From NCBI GenBank assembly GCA_949286445.1, contig CASECL010000294.1:1-6922 (forward strand): 6,922 nucleotides of DNA, given 5' to 3'. This DNA comes from an uncultured bacterium. Its GTDB lineage: Bacteria; Verrucomicrobiota; Lentisphaeria; Victivallales; Victivallaceae. The position numbers and the translations under genes are program-made. This document shows positions 1-6,295 of this stretch, piece after piece; the stretch's first letter is position 1; each line of letters starts with the position of its first letter. A model generated the notes under the pieces. It had not been told where the DNA came from, searched no databases, and was given only the letters and a program-made list of their open reading frames with translations.

Positions 1-751
1 AAGTCATGCACATTCCACCAAAGGCATCTTCTGCGGTAATTTCATCCCCGGTATTTTTTTCCGGCTCTTCCCCGGGAACTTTCCAGCTCAAAAGTGCCTT
101 CACCCGCCAACTTTTGCGGTCCGGCTCTCCGCCTGCCGCAGTCTGAAACAACCGGCGGTAGAAAATTATCCCGTCCGGATTTTTCTCCAGTCTGAAATTT
201 CCGCTTCCAGTCACCTGTCTCCAGTAGTCGTTGCCGCAGGCGTATTCCATAACCATCCCGCCGGCAGAAACCAGACGCAACAGGAGCGGAACCCGGTCTG
301 CCTGGAAAAAATCCCCCTCCGTTATCCGGACGTCCTTGAGAACTTCTCCAGCATAGACTTGAACTTTTTCCCAATCTCCGGCGAAAAAAAGTTCCTCCAT
401 ATCCAGAGATGCCAACGCCCCCGTCATTCCGGCGGTAATATCGGTAGTGATTTTAAGAAAATTTCCGGCAAGTTCAAATTCCCGTTCCACCGTGTATTCA
501 CACCCGAAAGCGATCCGGCGCGCCATGTCCACCGAAAATAATTTCCCATCATCAGTGGCATGAGAGCGCAACCTGGTTACCGGAGCATCCGTTTCGGCAA
601 ATTTTCCGCAATACACCCCGCCCACGGTCACCCCGCAGACGCTGCTGTCATCACCGCCTTCATCCAGCGATATCTCAGCTATTCCGGAGCTGGAGTCAAT
701 GGAAAAAAAACCGTCCCCGGATTCAAAAACAATCTGATCAGCTATCTTCAT
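1..751 (-). CDS. Unrecognised protein, 3'-truncated by the left window edge
   Basis: Reading leftward from an ATG at 751 the frame stays open to the edge, giving the first 250 residues of a protein whose C-terminus lies outside the window. It begins MKIADQIVFESGDGFF. The start lies 15 nt after the nitroreductase stop, and a weak purine-rich GAAGAG sits a few bases upstream, so it is probably the last visible gene of the frr operon. There is no signal peptide, membrane segment or metal motif. The sequence is acidic and alternates short hydrophobic strands with Gly, Asp and Asn turns, including VEREFELAGNFLKITTDI and DGIIFYRRLFQ. This suggests a beta-rich, perhaps beta-sandwich fold, such as sugar-mutarotase-like or carbohydrate-binding proteins often show. 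I do not recognise the family and that fold idea is speculation. Codon use matches the neighbours, which supports real coding. Confidence 0.65.
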   Translation of the reverse strand, partial: MKIADQIVFESGDGFFSIDSSSGIAEISLDEGGDDSSVCGVTVGGVYCGKFAETDAPVTRLRSHATDDGKLFSVDMARRIAFGCEYTVEREFELAGNFLKITTDITAGMTGALASLDMEELFFAGDWEKVQVYAGEVLKDVRITEGDFFQADRVPLLLRLVSAGGMVMEYACGNDYWRQVTGSGNFRLEKNPDGIIFYRRLFQTAAGGEPDRKSWRVKALLSWKVPGEEPEKNTGDEITAEDAFGGMCMT

Positions 752-766
752 GTGATCTCTTCTGCA

Positions 767-1273
767 TCAATCCACAATCTGGAAAATGTCTTCCGTTTTT
801 TTGCGCATAATTGCTCCTGCCGGAGCAGCGGCATACCCCAAAGGAGACAGAGCCACCACCGTCCAGGGTGCTTCCACTCCCACTGCGGCATCCACTTTGG
901 CCTGATCATAAGCGCACACCCAGCAGGTGGCAAGGTTTTCCGCCTCTGCCGCCAGCACCAGATGTTCCATGGCAATCCCCACATCCACATCCAATATTGA
1001 TTCGCCCCCCGGGCGTTTCCAGGCACTTGACGCATCACCCAGTGCAGCCACTATAACCGGAGCATTGGCCAGCAGGCGCTGCGGACAGGCAGTGCGTATC
1101 GCATCAAGTTCAGCCTGATTTCTGATCACCAGAAACTTGTACGGCTGACGGTTGCATGCCGAAGGAGCAAGTGCCACTGCTTCAGCTATTCTTGCCAGAG
1201 ATTCTTCCGGCACCGGATCGGGTTTGTAATTACGGATACTGCGCCGATTTCTGATTACTTCATAAAAATCCAT
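767..1273 (-). CDS. Nitroreductase family protein (FMN-dependent NAD(P)H oxidoreductase)
   Basis: A 168-residue protein of the nitroreductase superfamily, which uses FMN and NAD(P)H to reduce nitroaromatics, quinones or other small electrophiles, usually as a cytoplasmic homodimer. The N-terminal FMN-phosphate motif is clear (residues 8-16, RNRRSIRNY). It is followed by the APSACNRQPYKF segment (36-47), matching the family's APS..N.QPW region, and the C-terminal ENLATCWVCAYDQ segment (112-124), matching the family's GLGTCW flavin-contacting stretch. The length is at the short end for the family, as in small nitroreductases found in anaerobes. The ATG at 1273 is preceded by AGGAGA at a 5-nt spacing. 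The first 14 bases overlap the end of the upstream metallopeptidase gene, which implies translational coupling. The physiological substrate cannot be told from sequence. Cysteines at 40, 62, 117 and 120 are not arranged as a ferredoxin domain. Confidence 0.92.
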   Translation of the reverse strand: MDFYEVIRNRRSIRNYKPDPVPEESLARIAEAVALAPSACNRQPYKFLVIRNQAELDAIRTACPQRLLANAPVIVAALGDASSAWKRPGGESILDVDVGIAMEHLVLAAEAENLATCWVCAYDQAKVDAAVGVEAPWTVVALSPLGYAAAPAGAIMRKKTEDIFQIVD

Positions 1274-1970
1274 AACTGTCTCCTGCTCGAGTTAAAAATT
1301 CTCTGACTTTCAAATAATCCGGGTAAATACGCCCCCACTCCCGGTAAAAATCTGCCGAGTGATTCATCCACCTGCGGTGTGCCAGTTCGTGGGCGGCCAC
1401 GCCGTCAATTATCTCCATCGGGAAAAACACCAGACGCCATGACAACCTTATCCGGCCGTTTCCGGAACACGATCCCCAGCGTCCTCTGGCATCGGAAATT
1501 TTGAACGACTTGAAATCAACTCCGTTTTCTGAAGCCATCCCGGATAATCTTTCCGGCAGAATTTTCTCCGCCCGGGTAAGATAAAACAACTCCAGCTCCC
1601 GTTTTACCGTCTCAGGGTCAGATGAACTTACCTCAATTCTGTCTTCCCGCATTCTGGCAGTTACGCCGAATCCGACGTAATCTGCCGCTACGTTCACCGA
1701 CACCACCGGATAATCCCGCCCCAGAAACGGCACCACGCCGCCGGCCACCGGCCGGTAACGGAGGGATAATTCCTGTTTTTCCGCCGCTCTTGCGGCCCGG
1801 TTTTCTATCCAGCGGCGGTGGCGGGAAATAATCTCAGCCACCTCCCGTTCCGTCATTCTTTCCGGCACAGTAACGCGCAACTGCATTCTGTCCGGTTCAA
1901 ATCTCAACCGCACCATCCGGCAGCGCGGATTGCGGTCAATATAAAGCTGATATGCCTGTTTTTCCGGCAT
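1260..1970 (-). CDS. YgjP-like (DUF45/WLM-type) zinc metallopeptidase
   Basis: A 236-residue soluble protein of the YgjP/DUF45 metallopeptidase family. The zinc site is visible as HELAH at residues 194-198 (two His ligands and the catalytic Glu195), followed by MNHS with the probable third ligand His204. The preceding family hallmark RGRWGSCS (162-169), then IRLSWRLVFFP (174-184), is also present. The N-terminal half forms the usual strand-rich region, with RHRRWIENR (50-58) in a helix. The start is fixed: an in-frame TAA lies eight codons upstream and no other start codon intervenes. The best Shine-Dalgarno (AAGGAG, 1988-1993) is 17 nt away inside the frr end, so translation probably depends on coupling to frr, whose stop is only 2 nt upstream. 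Biological substrates of this family are poorly known, so the role stays open. Family assignment is firm from the motifs. Confidence 0.92.
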   Translation of the reverse strand: MPEKQAYQLYIDRNPRCRMVRLRFEPDRMQLRVTVPERMTEREVAEIISRHRRWIENRAARAAEKQELSLRYRPVAGGVVPFLGRDYPVVSVNVAADYVGFGVTARMREDRIEVSSSDPETVKRELELFYLTRAEKILPERLSGMASENGVDFKSFKISDARGRWGSCSGNGRIRLSWRLVFFPMEIIDGVAAHELAHRRWMNHSADFYREWGRIYPDYLKVREFLTRAGDSYGFL

Positions 1971-1972
1971 TA

Positions 1973-2539
1973 TTAAACTGTCATAAGCTCCTTATCTTTT
2001 TCTGCCAGGAGCTTGTCATATTCAGCAATGAACTTATCCGTCATCTTCTGAATATCATCAAGCTGTTTTTTGAGTTCATCCTCAGTCAGTTCACCATTTT
2101 TCTGCGCCTTTTTGGCCGCTTCATTGGCATCGCGGCGGATATTGCGCGCTGCCACCTTGGCTTCTTCGGTGTAAGCCTTGGCCTGTTTGGCCAGAGCCTG
2201 GCGGCGATCCTGGCTGAGTTCAGGAATCGGCAGTTTCAAAGTACGGCCGTCGCTTACAGGGGTAATACCGATATTGGAAGCCAGAATTGCCTTTTCAATA
2301 GCGTGAACCGCAGAAGCATCCCAGGGCTGAATTACCAGCAAACGGGGTTCCGGAGCAGTGATGCCGGCCAGCTCTTTGAGGCGGGTGGGAGTACCGTAAT
2401 ATTCCACCGTGATTCCGTCCAGCAGACTGGGTGAAGCCTTGCCGGTACGGATACTGTTGAAGTGTCCTTTCAGGGCAACCTCACTTTTCTTCATCTGTTC
2501 TTCCACATGGTCAAGCAGCAGTTCAATCGGTACATTCAT
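1973..2539 (-). CDS. frr: Ribosome recycling factor
   Basis: RRF binds the post-termination ribosome and, with EF-G, splits it into subunits, which is essential in bacteria. The 188-residue product is close to the normal 185. It has the three-helix-bundle domain I at both ends and the beta domain II in the middle (about residues 31-105). Recognisable features are FNSIRTGKASPSLL (27-40), VEYYGT (45-50), the QPWD turn (71-74) and the conserved ARNIRRDANE stretch (131-140) with the functionally important arginines. The C-terminal helix is charged and Lys/Glu-rich. An ORF start 13 codons upstream is possible, but the ATG at 2539 has a perfect AAGGAGG at 8-nt spacing and aligns with the family N-terminus. 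It leads a tight operon with a metallopeptidase and a nitroreductase. The common partner pyrH is not adjacent; an RNA methyltransferase lies upstream instead. Confidence 0.98.
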   Translation of the reverse strand: MNVPIELLLDHVEEQMKKSEVALKGHFNSIRTGKASPSLLDGITVEYYGTPTRLKELAGITAPEPRLLVIQPWDASAVHAIEKAILASNIGITPVSDGRTLKLPIPELSQDRRQALAKQAKAYTEEAKVAARNIRRDANEAAKKAQKNGELTEDELKKQLDDIQKMTDKFIAEYDKLLAEKDKELMTV

Positions 2540-2547
2540 AATATGCG

Positions 2548-2554
2548 CCTCCTT
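2548..2554 (-). promoter_or_regulatory. Consensus Shine-Dalgarno of frr
   Basis: AAGGAGG on the minus strand lies 8 nt before the ATG at 2539. It decides the frr start against the in-frame ATG at 2578. It also fits high expression of a ribosome factor. The 75 bases further upstream are very AT-rich and probably hold the promoter, but I find no hexamer pair good enough to call. Confidence 0.85.
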
Positions 2555-2613
2555 ATTTGATATATGTTTTAATTGCAAACTATTTTTAATAACTTTTTTC
2601 CAACAAACTCTTT

Positions 2614-2650
2614 AAAAAAACCGCAAATTCCGGCATTGCCGGACTGCATC
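2614..2650 (-). terminator. Probable intrinsic terminator after the methyltransferase gene
   Basis: On the minus strand a perfect 6-bp stem TCCGGC / GCCGGA (2643-2638 with 2634-2629) closes a 3-nt loop. It can be extended with small bulges by GCA / TGC (2647-2645 with 2625-2623). Two bases later comes a run of seven T (2620-2614). It sits about 30-65 nt past the stop of the methyltransferase gene and upstream of frr, so it would separate the two transcription units. The bulges make it less than ideal. Confidence 0.6.
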
Positions 2651-2679
2651 GCATCTTTCCCGATGTTCTTCTGAAACGT

Positions 2680-3495
2680 TCAGCTTTTGCGCCATTTCCG
2701 CTGACGCGCCGCTTCATAAAGCAGTATGGTTGCCGCCGTGGCTACATTCAATGAATCAATATATCCCAGCATTGGTATTTTCACCTGCAATGAAGCCTGT
2801 TTCATCCACAAATCCGACAGACCGCACTGTTCTCTGCCCACCGCGATCGCCACCGGGCGGGTCAGGTCAACGTCGGTATAATTAAAATCAGTATGCGGCG
2901 TCGCCGCCAGTGTCATAATCCCGTGGCGGTCGAGAAACTCAATAGCCTCCATGCTGGAACACTCCGCAATCGGCAGTGAAAACAGCGCACCGGTGCTGGA
3001 ACGGATAACATTGGGATTGTACAAATCAGTGCATTTATCGCAGACAATCACTCCGGTAACTCCGGAAGCATCCGCACTCCGGAGCATTGACCCTAAATTC
3101 CCCGGTTTTTCCACTGACTCCGCCACCAGATACAAACCGTTTTCCCGCACCGGAAAATCAGACAGCAGATGTTTCCTCATGCCGGAAATCGCAATCAATC
3201 CCTCCGGGCGTTCCCGGTAGGTAATCTTCTCCAGCAGATGCGGGGGCAGCTGAACCACCCTGACTCCATTTGCCGCCAGGCTTTCCAACAGAGGATACTC
3301 GTTTTCTCCCAGGAAAAACTCCGGAGTGAAAAAGCACTCCTTTATCGACATGCCGCACTCCGCGCCCCGGGTAAGCTCACGATAACCTTCAAGCAAGGTC
3401 AGCTTTTCCCGTTCACGGTACTTGCGTTCCCGCAGTTTGACTGCGTGTTTGAATGCGTCATTCTGCGGACTGGTTATTTTCAAAAATTCTTTCAT
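2680..3495 (-). CDS. SpoU/TrmH-family RNA 2'-O-ribose methyltransferase
   Basis: A 271-residue SPOUT-class enzyme that transfers a methyl group from S-adenosylmethionine to a ribose 2'-OH, most likely in 23S rRNA or tRNA. All three SpoU motifs are present. Motif 1 is EKPGNLGSMLRSAD (129-142, with Asn133 and catalytic Arg139), motif 2 is IAVGREQCGLSD (217-228) and motif 3 is IPMLGYIDSLNVATAATI (240-257), which together form the trefoil-knot SAM site. The basic N-terminal part (about 1-105) looks like the L30e-like substrate-binding domain seen in RlmB- and TsnR-type members. The exact target nucleotide cannot be assigned. A TTG at 3519 would add eight residues, but the ATG at 3495 gives MKEFLKITSPQN, a normal start for the family. 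Neither candidate has a Shine-Dalgarno. The gene is divergent from cysK and followed by a probable terminator, so it is likely monocistronic. Confidence 0.95.
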   Translation of the reverse strand: MKEFLKITSPQNDAFKHAVKLRERKYREREKLTLLEGYRELTRGAECGMSIKECFFTPEFFLGENEYPLLESLAANGVRVVQLPPHLLEKITYRERPEGLIAISGMRKHLLSDFPVRENGLYLVAESVEKPGNLGSMLRSADASGVTGVIVCDKCTDLYNPNVIRSSTGALFSLPIAECSSMEAIEFLDRHGIMTLAATPHTDFNYTDVDLTRPVAIAVGREQCGLSDLWMKQASLQVKIPMLGYIDSLNVATAATILLYEAARQRKWRKS

Positions 3496-3504
3496 AGCAG
3501 AGTA

Positions 3505-3532
3505 AATATATTCCAACAACCGGAAAAAGCAA
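3505..3532 (-). promoter_or_regulatory. Candidate promoter of the methyltransferase gene, giving a nearly leaderless mRNA
   Basis: On the minus strand TATATT (3510-3505) matches the -10 consensus at five of six positions, with a weak TTGCTT (3532-3527) 16 nt upstream. Transcription would begin within a few bases of the ATG at 3495. That would agree with the missing Shine-Dalgarno. The -35 is poor, so this is tentative. An alternative is TTGACA at 3600-3595 with TAAAAG 15 nt downstream. Confidence 0.35.
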
Positions 3533-3593
3533 CCCCGCCGGCAGATTTTTTAGCTGATTTTGTTTATCCTTTTCTTTTACCGGCGCAAAACAC

Positions 3594-3622
3594 TTGTCAA
3601 ATTACCTCCGGTGTGCTATATT
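3594..3622 (+). promoter_or_regulatory. Sigma-70-like promoter of cysK
   Basis: TTGTCA (3594-3599) and TATATT (3617-3622) each match the vegetative consensus at five of six positions. They are separated by exactly 17 nt, with an extended -10 TG (3612-3613) one base before the -10. The predicted transcription start near 3629 leaves a leader of about 32 nt containing AAGGG (3648-3652) at 8 nt from the ATG. This is the best promoter in the window. Confidence 0.75.
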
Positions 3623-3629
3623 CACCGGA
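3607..3629. promoter_or_regulatory. Inverted repeat over the cysK -10 box, candidate operator
   Basis: TCCGGTG (3607-3613) and CACCGGA (3623-3629) are perfect 7-bp inverted arms around a 9-nt centre that contains the -10 hexamer. The repeat spans about -22 to +1 relative to the predicted start. This is a typical place for a dimeric repressor. CCGG-rich words are common in this genome, so chance is possible. The regulator is unknown. Confidence 0.4.
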
Positions 3630-3660
3630 ACAGAATATTTTTATTTCAAGGGTGCAATAT

Positions 3661-4584
3661 ATGGAAAAAATAGCTTCCAATGTTACTGAATTGATCGGCA
3701 ATACGCCGATGGTGAAAATCAACCGCCTCAATGCGGCAGGTTCTGCGGAAATTGTCGCCAAACTCGAGTATTTCAATCCGCTTTCCAGCGTCAAAGACCG
3801 GGTGGGGCTGGCCATGATTGAAGATGCGGAAAAAAACGGCCGCCTCAAACCAGGCGGCACCGTGATTGAACCCACCAGCGGAAATACCGGTATCGGACTT
3901 GCCGCGGTGGCGGCGGTAAAAGGATACCGCGCCATTCTCACCATGCCGGACACCATGAGCGTGGAACGCCGCAAACTGCTTTCCATTCTGGGGGCGGAAA
4001 TTGTGCTTACTCCCGGAGCGGAGGGTATGAAAGGAGCAATTGCCAAAGCCGAAGAACTTGCCCGCACCATACCCAACTCCTTTATTGCCGGGCAGTTTGA
4101 CAACCCGGCCAATCCGGAAGTTCACCGCCGTACTACCGCAATGGAAATATGGCGTGATACTGACGGCAAAGTCGATATCTTTGTTGCCGGAGTAGGCACC
4201 GGAGGCACATTCAGCGGAATAGCATCAAAATTGAAGGAACTCAATCCCGCACTTAAAGCCGTTGCGGTTGAACCGGATACTTCTGCTGTAATCTCCGGAG
4301 AAAAAGCCGGCCCCCATCTGCTTCAGGGCATCGGAGCCGGATTTATTCCCGGCAATCTCGACACGGCTTTGATTGATGAAGTAATTAAAGTTTCCGCAGA
4401 AAACGCCGGCAATACCGCCCGTGAGGCGGCCAGAAAAGAGGCTCTGCTTATCGGCATATCCGGCGGAGCGGCACTGTTTGCCGCGCTGGAACTGGCAAAA
4501 CGACCGGAAAACCGGGGTAAACGCATAGTGGTAATCCTGCCGGACTCCGGAGAACGGTATCTCTCCACCTGGTTATTTGAATAA
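3661..4584 (+). CDS. cysK: Cysteine synthase A (O-acetylserine sulfhydrylase)
   Basis: A 307-residue cytoplasmic PLP enzyme that makes L-cysteine from O-acetyl-L-serine and sulfide, the last step of sulfur assimilation. The N-terminus carries LIGNTPMV (11-18). The PLP-binding lysine is Lys45 in SSVKDR. The substrate loop is TSGNTG (72-77), the PLP-phosphate loop is GTGGT (179-183), the Ser contacting the pyridine nitrogen is probably Ser267 in GISGGA, and the C-terminal PDSGERYLST (294-303) is intact. The length matches CysK and there is no C-terminal CBS domain, so it is not a cystathionine beta-synthase type fusion. The frame is open upstream to 3169, but that part is antisense to the methyltransferase. 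The ATG at 3661 has AAGGG at 8 nt and fits the family start. It has its own promoter and possible operator. No cysE or other sulfur gene lies nearby. No convincing terminator follows. Confidence 0.97.
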   Translation: MEKIASNVTELIGNTPMVKINRLNAAGSAEIVAKLEYFNPLSSVKDRVGLAMIEDAEKNGRLKPGGTVIEPTSGNTGIGLAAVAAVKGYRAILTMPDTMSVERRKLLSILGAEIVLTPGAEGMKGAIAKAEELARTIPNSFIAGQFDNPANPEVHRRTTAMEIWRDTDGKVDIFVAGVGTGGTFSGIASKLKELNPALKAVAVEPDTSAVISGEKAGPHLLQGIGAGFIPGNLDTALIDEVIKVSAENAGNTAREAARKEALLIGISGGAALFAALELAKRPENRGKRIVVILPDSGERYLSTWLFE

Positions 4585-4704
4585 TCTTTCGTTTTTCAAG
4601 AATTAAATCAGGTCTCGTGCCGGCCGTATTGATTTTTCCAGTAATCACTGCAGTACATGGTTCAAGACCTTGCAAAAATAAAAACCGGAAAGGAAGTATT
4701 TCAA
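4585..4704 (+). other. Intergenic region between cysK and the esterase gene
   Basis: These 120 bases contain no coding frame I can support. A TTGATT at 4629-4634 could be a -35, but no good -10 follows at 16-18 nt. AGGTCT near 4611 and AGACCT near 4666 are complementary but about 50 nt apart. No T-run follows a hairpin, so read-through from cysK into the esterase gene remains possible. Confidence 0.4.
4690..4696 (+). promoter_or_regulatory. Ribosome binding site fixing the esterase start
   Basis: AAGGAAG lies 8 nt before the ATG at 4705. That ATG opens directly into a signal peptide. An in-frame ATG at 4657 would put 16 polar and charged residues ahead of the signal peptide and has no comparable site, so 4705 is preferred. 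Confidence 0.85.
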
Positions 4705-6222
4705 ATGAAAAAATGTTTTCTGGCAGCGGTAGCATTTACGGCGGCGTTCCAGCTGACGGCGGACGTAAAGATGCCGGCAATTTTCAGCGACAACATGGTT
4801 CTTCAGCAGGGTGTTGCCGCCCCGGTGTGGGGAAAGGCCGATCCCGGAGAAAAAGTTACCGTGTCCTTTGGCGGCAGTGAAGTCTCCGCAGTGGCAGACA
4901 AAGACGGGAAATGGATGGTAAAACTGCCGGCATCAAAAGTGTCCGGCCAGGCGGCGGAAATGAAGATTTCCGGCAAAAACTCCATTACCATAAAAAATAT
5001 TCTGGTCGGCAATGTCTGGCTGGCTTCCGGACAATCAAATATGGAGTTTCCGCTGTCACGGGTCAACAACGCCAAAGAGGTTATGGCAAAAGCAAATTAT
5101 CCGGAAATACGTTACTTTCTGGTACGCAAAAACCCGCAGCTGACCCCGCAGGATGACTGTCAGGGATCGTGGCAGATTATAACACCTGCCAGTTCCCGGC
5201 TCATGTCCGGAGTGGCATATTTTTTTGCGCTGGATCTTTATCAGACCTTCAAACAGCCGGTCGGCGTCATTTGTTCCTACTGGGGCGGCACCAATGCCAA
5301 AGTGTGGGTAAGCAAGGAAAAACTTGCCGCCGAGCTGCCGCATTACGCCCAGGCACTGGAAAAACACATTGCGGATATTCCCGCCTATACCCGGAGGTAC
5401 AACGAAAAACTCATGCCGGAATATGAGAAAAAATTCGCTCAGTGGCAGGAAGATCGCAAAAACAATCCCAAACTCCGCCGCCCGTATCCCCCGCAGAAAC
5501 CCGGTGCGGCATCCAATGTTCCGGCAAATCTCTTTAACGGCATGATCAATCCGGTTATTCCCTACGCCATTACCGGGGTGATCTGGTATCAGGGGGAAGC
5601 CAATGCAGGAGCTCCGGAAGAATATGTCAAACTTATGGAAGCTCTTATCTCTGACTGGCGCGAACGTTTCGGCCTGGGAGATTTCCCGTTCTACTTTGTC
5701 CAGCTGGCCAACTTCCGGGCAAAGGCCAAGGAACCCACCCGCTGGAAAACCTGGGCAAACCTGCGTGAAGCCCAGACCATCAACCGGGACACTATCAAAA
5801 ATACCGGCATGGCGGTTATCATTGATGTGGGCGAAACCAATGACATCCACCCCAAAGATAAACAGACCGTAGGCAAACGTCTTGCTCTGCTGGAAAAAAA
5901 GCGTCAGGGCATGGACGTAGTCTGCCGGGGACCGTCTTTCGATAAAATGAATATTACCGATGGCAAAGCGGTTATATCATTCGATAACTGCAAAACACTG
6001 AAAACAAAAGATGGCGGCAAAAAGGTTCTCGGTTTTGCCATCGCCGGTTCTGACAAAGTATTCCATTGGGCCGATGCGGTTCTGGACGGCAATACAGTTG
6101 TGGTATCCTCTCCCGACGTCAAAAAGCCGGTGGCCGTGCGTTACGCCTGGGAAAACAATCCGGACACCAATTTGCACAATGAAGCCGGTCTTCCGGCAGA
6201 ACCATTCCGGACAGATAAATAA
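4705..6222 (+). CDS. Secreted sialate O-acetylesterase (SASA) family protein
   Basis: A 505-residue carbohydrate esterase with an N-terminal signal peptide: MKK, then a hydrophobic stretch to about residue 17, and a likely signal peptidase I cut after Ala19 (QLTA|DVK). Cys4 is too early for a lipobox, so a periplasmic or secreted soluble protein is expected. A beta domain with the family opening MPAIFSDNMVLQQG (23-36) precedes the SGNH-like esterase core. The nucleophile block is GQSNME (Ser111), SYWGGTNAK (191-199) follows, the WYQGEAN block is at 294-300, and the catalytic DIHP (Asp380, His382) lies in VGETNDIHPKDK. A basic, helix-like segment (about 205-265) sits between the second and third blocks. 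The family removes O-acetyl groups from sialic acids or from plant polysaccharides such as xylan or xyloglucan, and sequence alone cannot choose. No glycosidase or transporter lies beside it. A strong terminator follows. Confidence 0.93.
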   Translation: MKKCFLAAVAFTAAFQLTADVKMPAIFSDNMVLQQGVAAPVWGKADPGEKVTVSFGGSEVSAVADKDGKWMVKLPASKVSGQAAEMKISGKNSITIKNILVGNVWLASGQSNMEFPLSRVNNAKEVMAKANYPEIRYFLVRKNPQLTPQDDCQGSWQIITPASSRLMSGVAYFFALDLYQTFKQPVGVICSYWGGTNAKVWVSKEKLAAELPHYAQALEKHIADIPAYTRRYNEKLMPEYEKKFAQWQEDRKNNPKLRRPYPPQKPGAASNVPANLFNGMINPVIPYAITGVIWYQGEANAGAPEEYVKLMEALISDWRERFGLGDFPFYFVQLANFRAKAKEPTRWKTWANLREAQTINRDTIKNTGMAVIIDVGETNDIHPKDKQTVGKRLALLEKKRQGMDVVCRGPSFDKMNITDGKAVISFDNCKTLKTKDGGKKVLGFAIAGSDKVFHWADAVLDGNTVVVSSPDVKKPVAVRYAWENNPDTNLHNEAGLPAEPFRTDK

Positions 6223-6240
6223 TCTGTCCGTCAGACTATA

Positions 6241-6295
6241 CAATAAAAAATTTCCTGCGTTCCGGTGGTTTGCCGGAAGCGGGAAATTTTTATTG
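6241..6295. terminator. Long bidirectional terminator hairpin
   Basis: The inner stem TTCCGG / CCGGAA (6260-6265 with 6273-6278) closes a 7-nt loop. It continues with small bulges through GC pairs and CCTTT-like pairing to an outer A/T stem: CAAT plus A6 at 6241-6250 pairs with T5 plus ATTG at 6287-6295. Read rightward the right arm gives a T-run after the stem, and read leftward the left arm does the same. It ends the esterase gene, 18 nt past its stop, and can also stop the converging membrane-protein gene. Confidence 0.88.

Noticed and set aside
42..374. Minus-strand frame of 110 codons near the left edge
   Set aside because: It lies inside the longer open minus-strand frame that starts at 751 in another phase. 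Its Gly/Arg-rich translation looks like a shadow.
560..1056. Plus-strand frames opposite the nitroreductase and the left-edge gene
   Set aside because: Low-complexity, His/Pro/Ser-rich shadow translations with no family resemblance. The minus-strand reading has clear FMN motifs.
3169..3660. In-frame N-terminal extension of cysK by 164 codons
   Set aside because: It is antisense to the motif-supported methyltransferase gene. The family start, the ribosome binding site and the promoter all place the cysK start at 3661.
3597..4112. Open frames of 171 and 159 codons antisense to cysK
   Set aside because: The Ser/Ala/Ile-rich composition is typical of the reverse frame of a coding gene, with no start signal, against a full cysK on the other strand.
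4611..4671. AGGTCT / AGACCT complementary pair before the esterase as a riboswitch or attenuator
   Set aside because: Six base pairs about 50 nt apart with no T-run and no known riboswitch core. This is expected by chance.
5056..5850. Open frame of 264 codons antisense to the esterase
   Set aside because: It has no recognisable motif, and the plus strand carries every catalytic block of a known esterase family. It is a by-product of codon bias.
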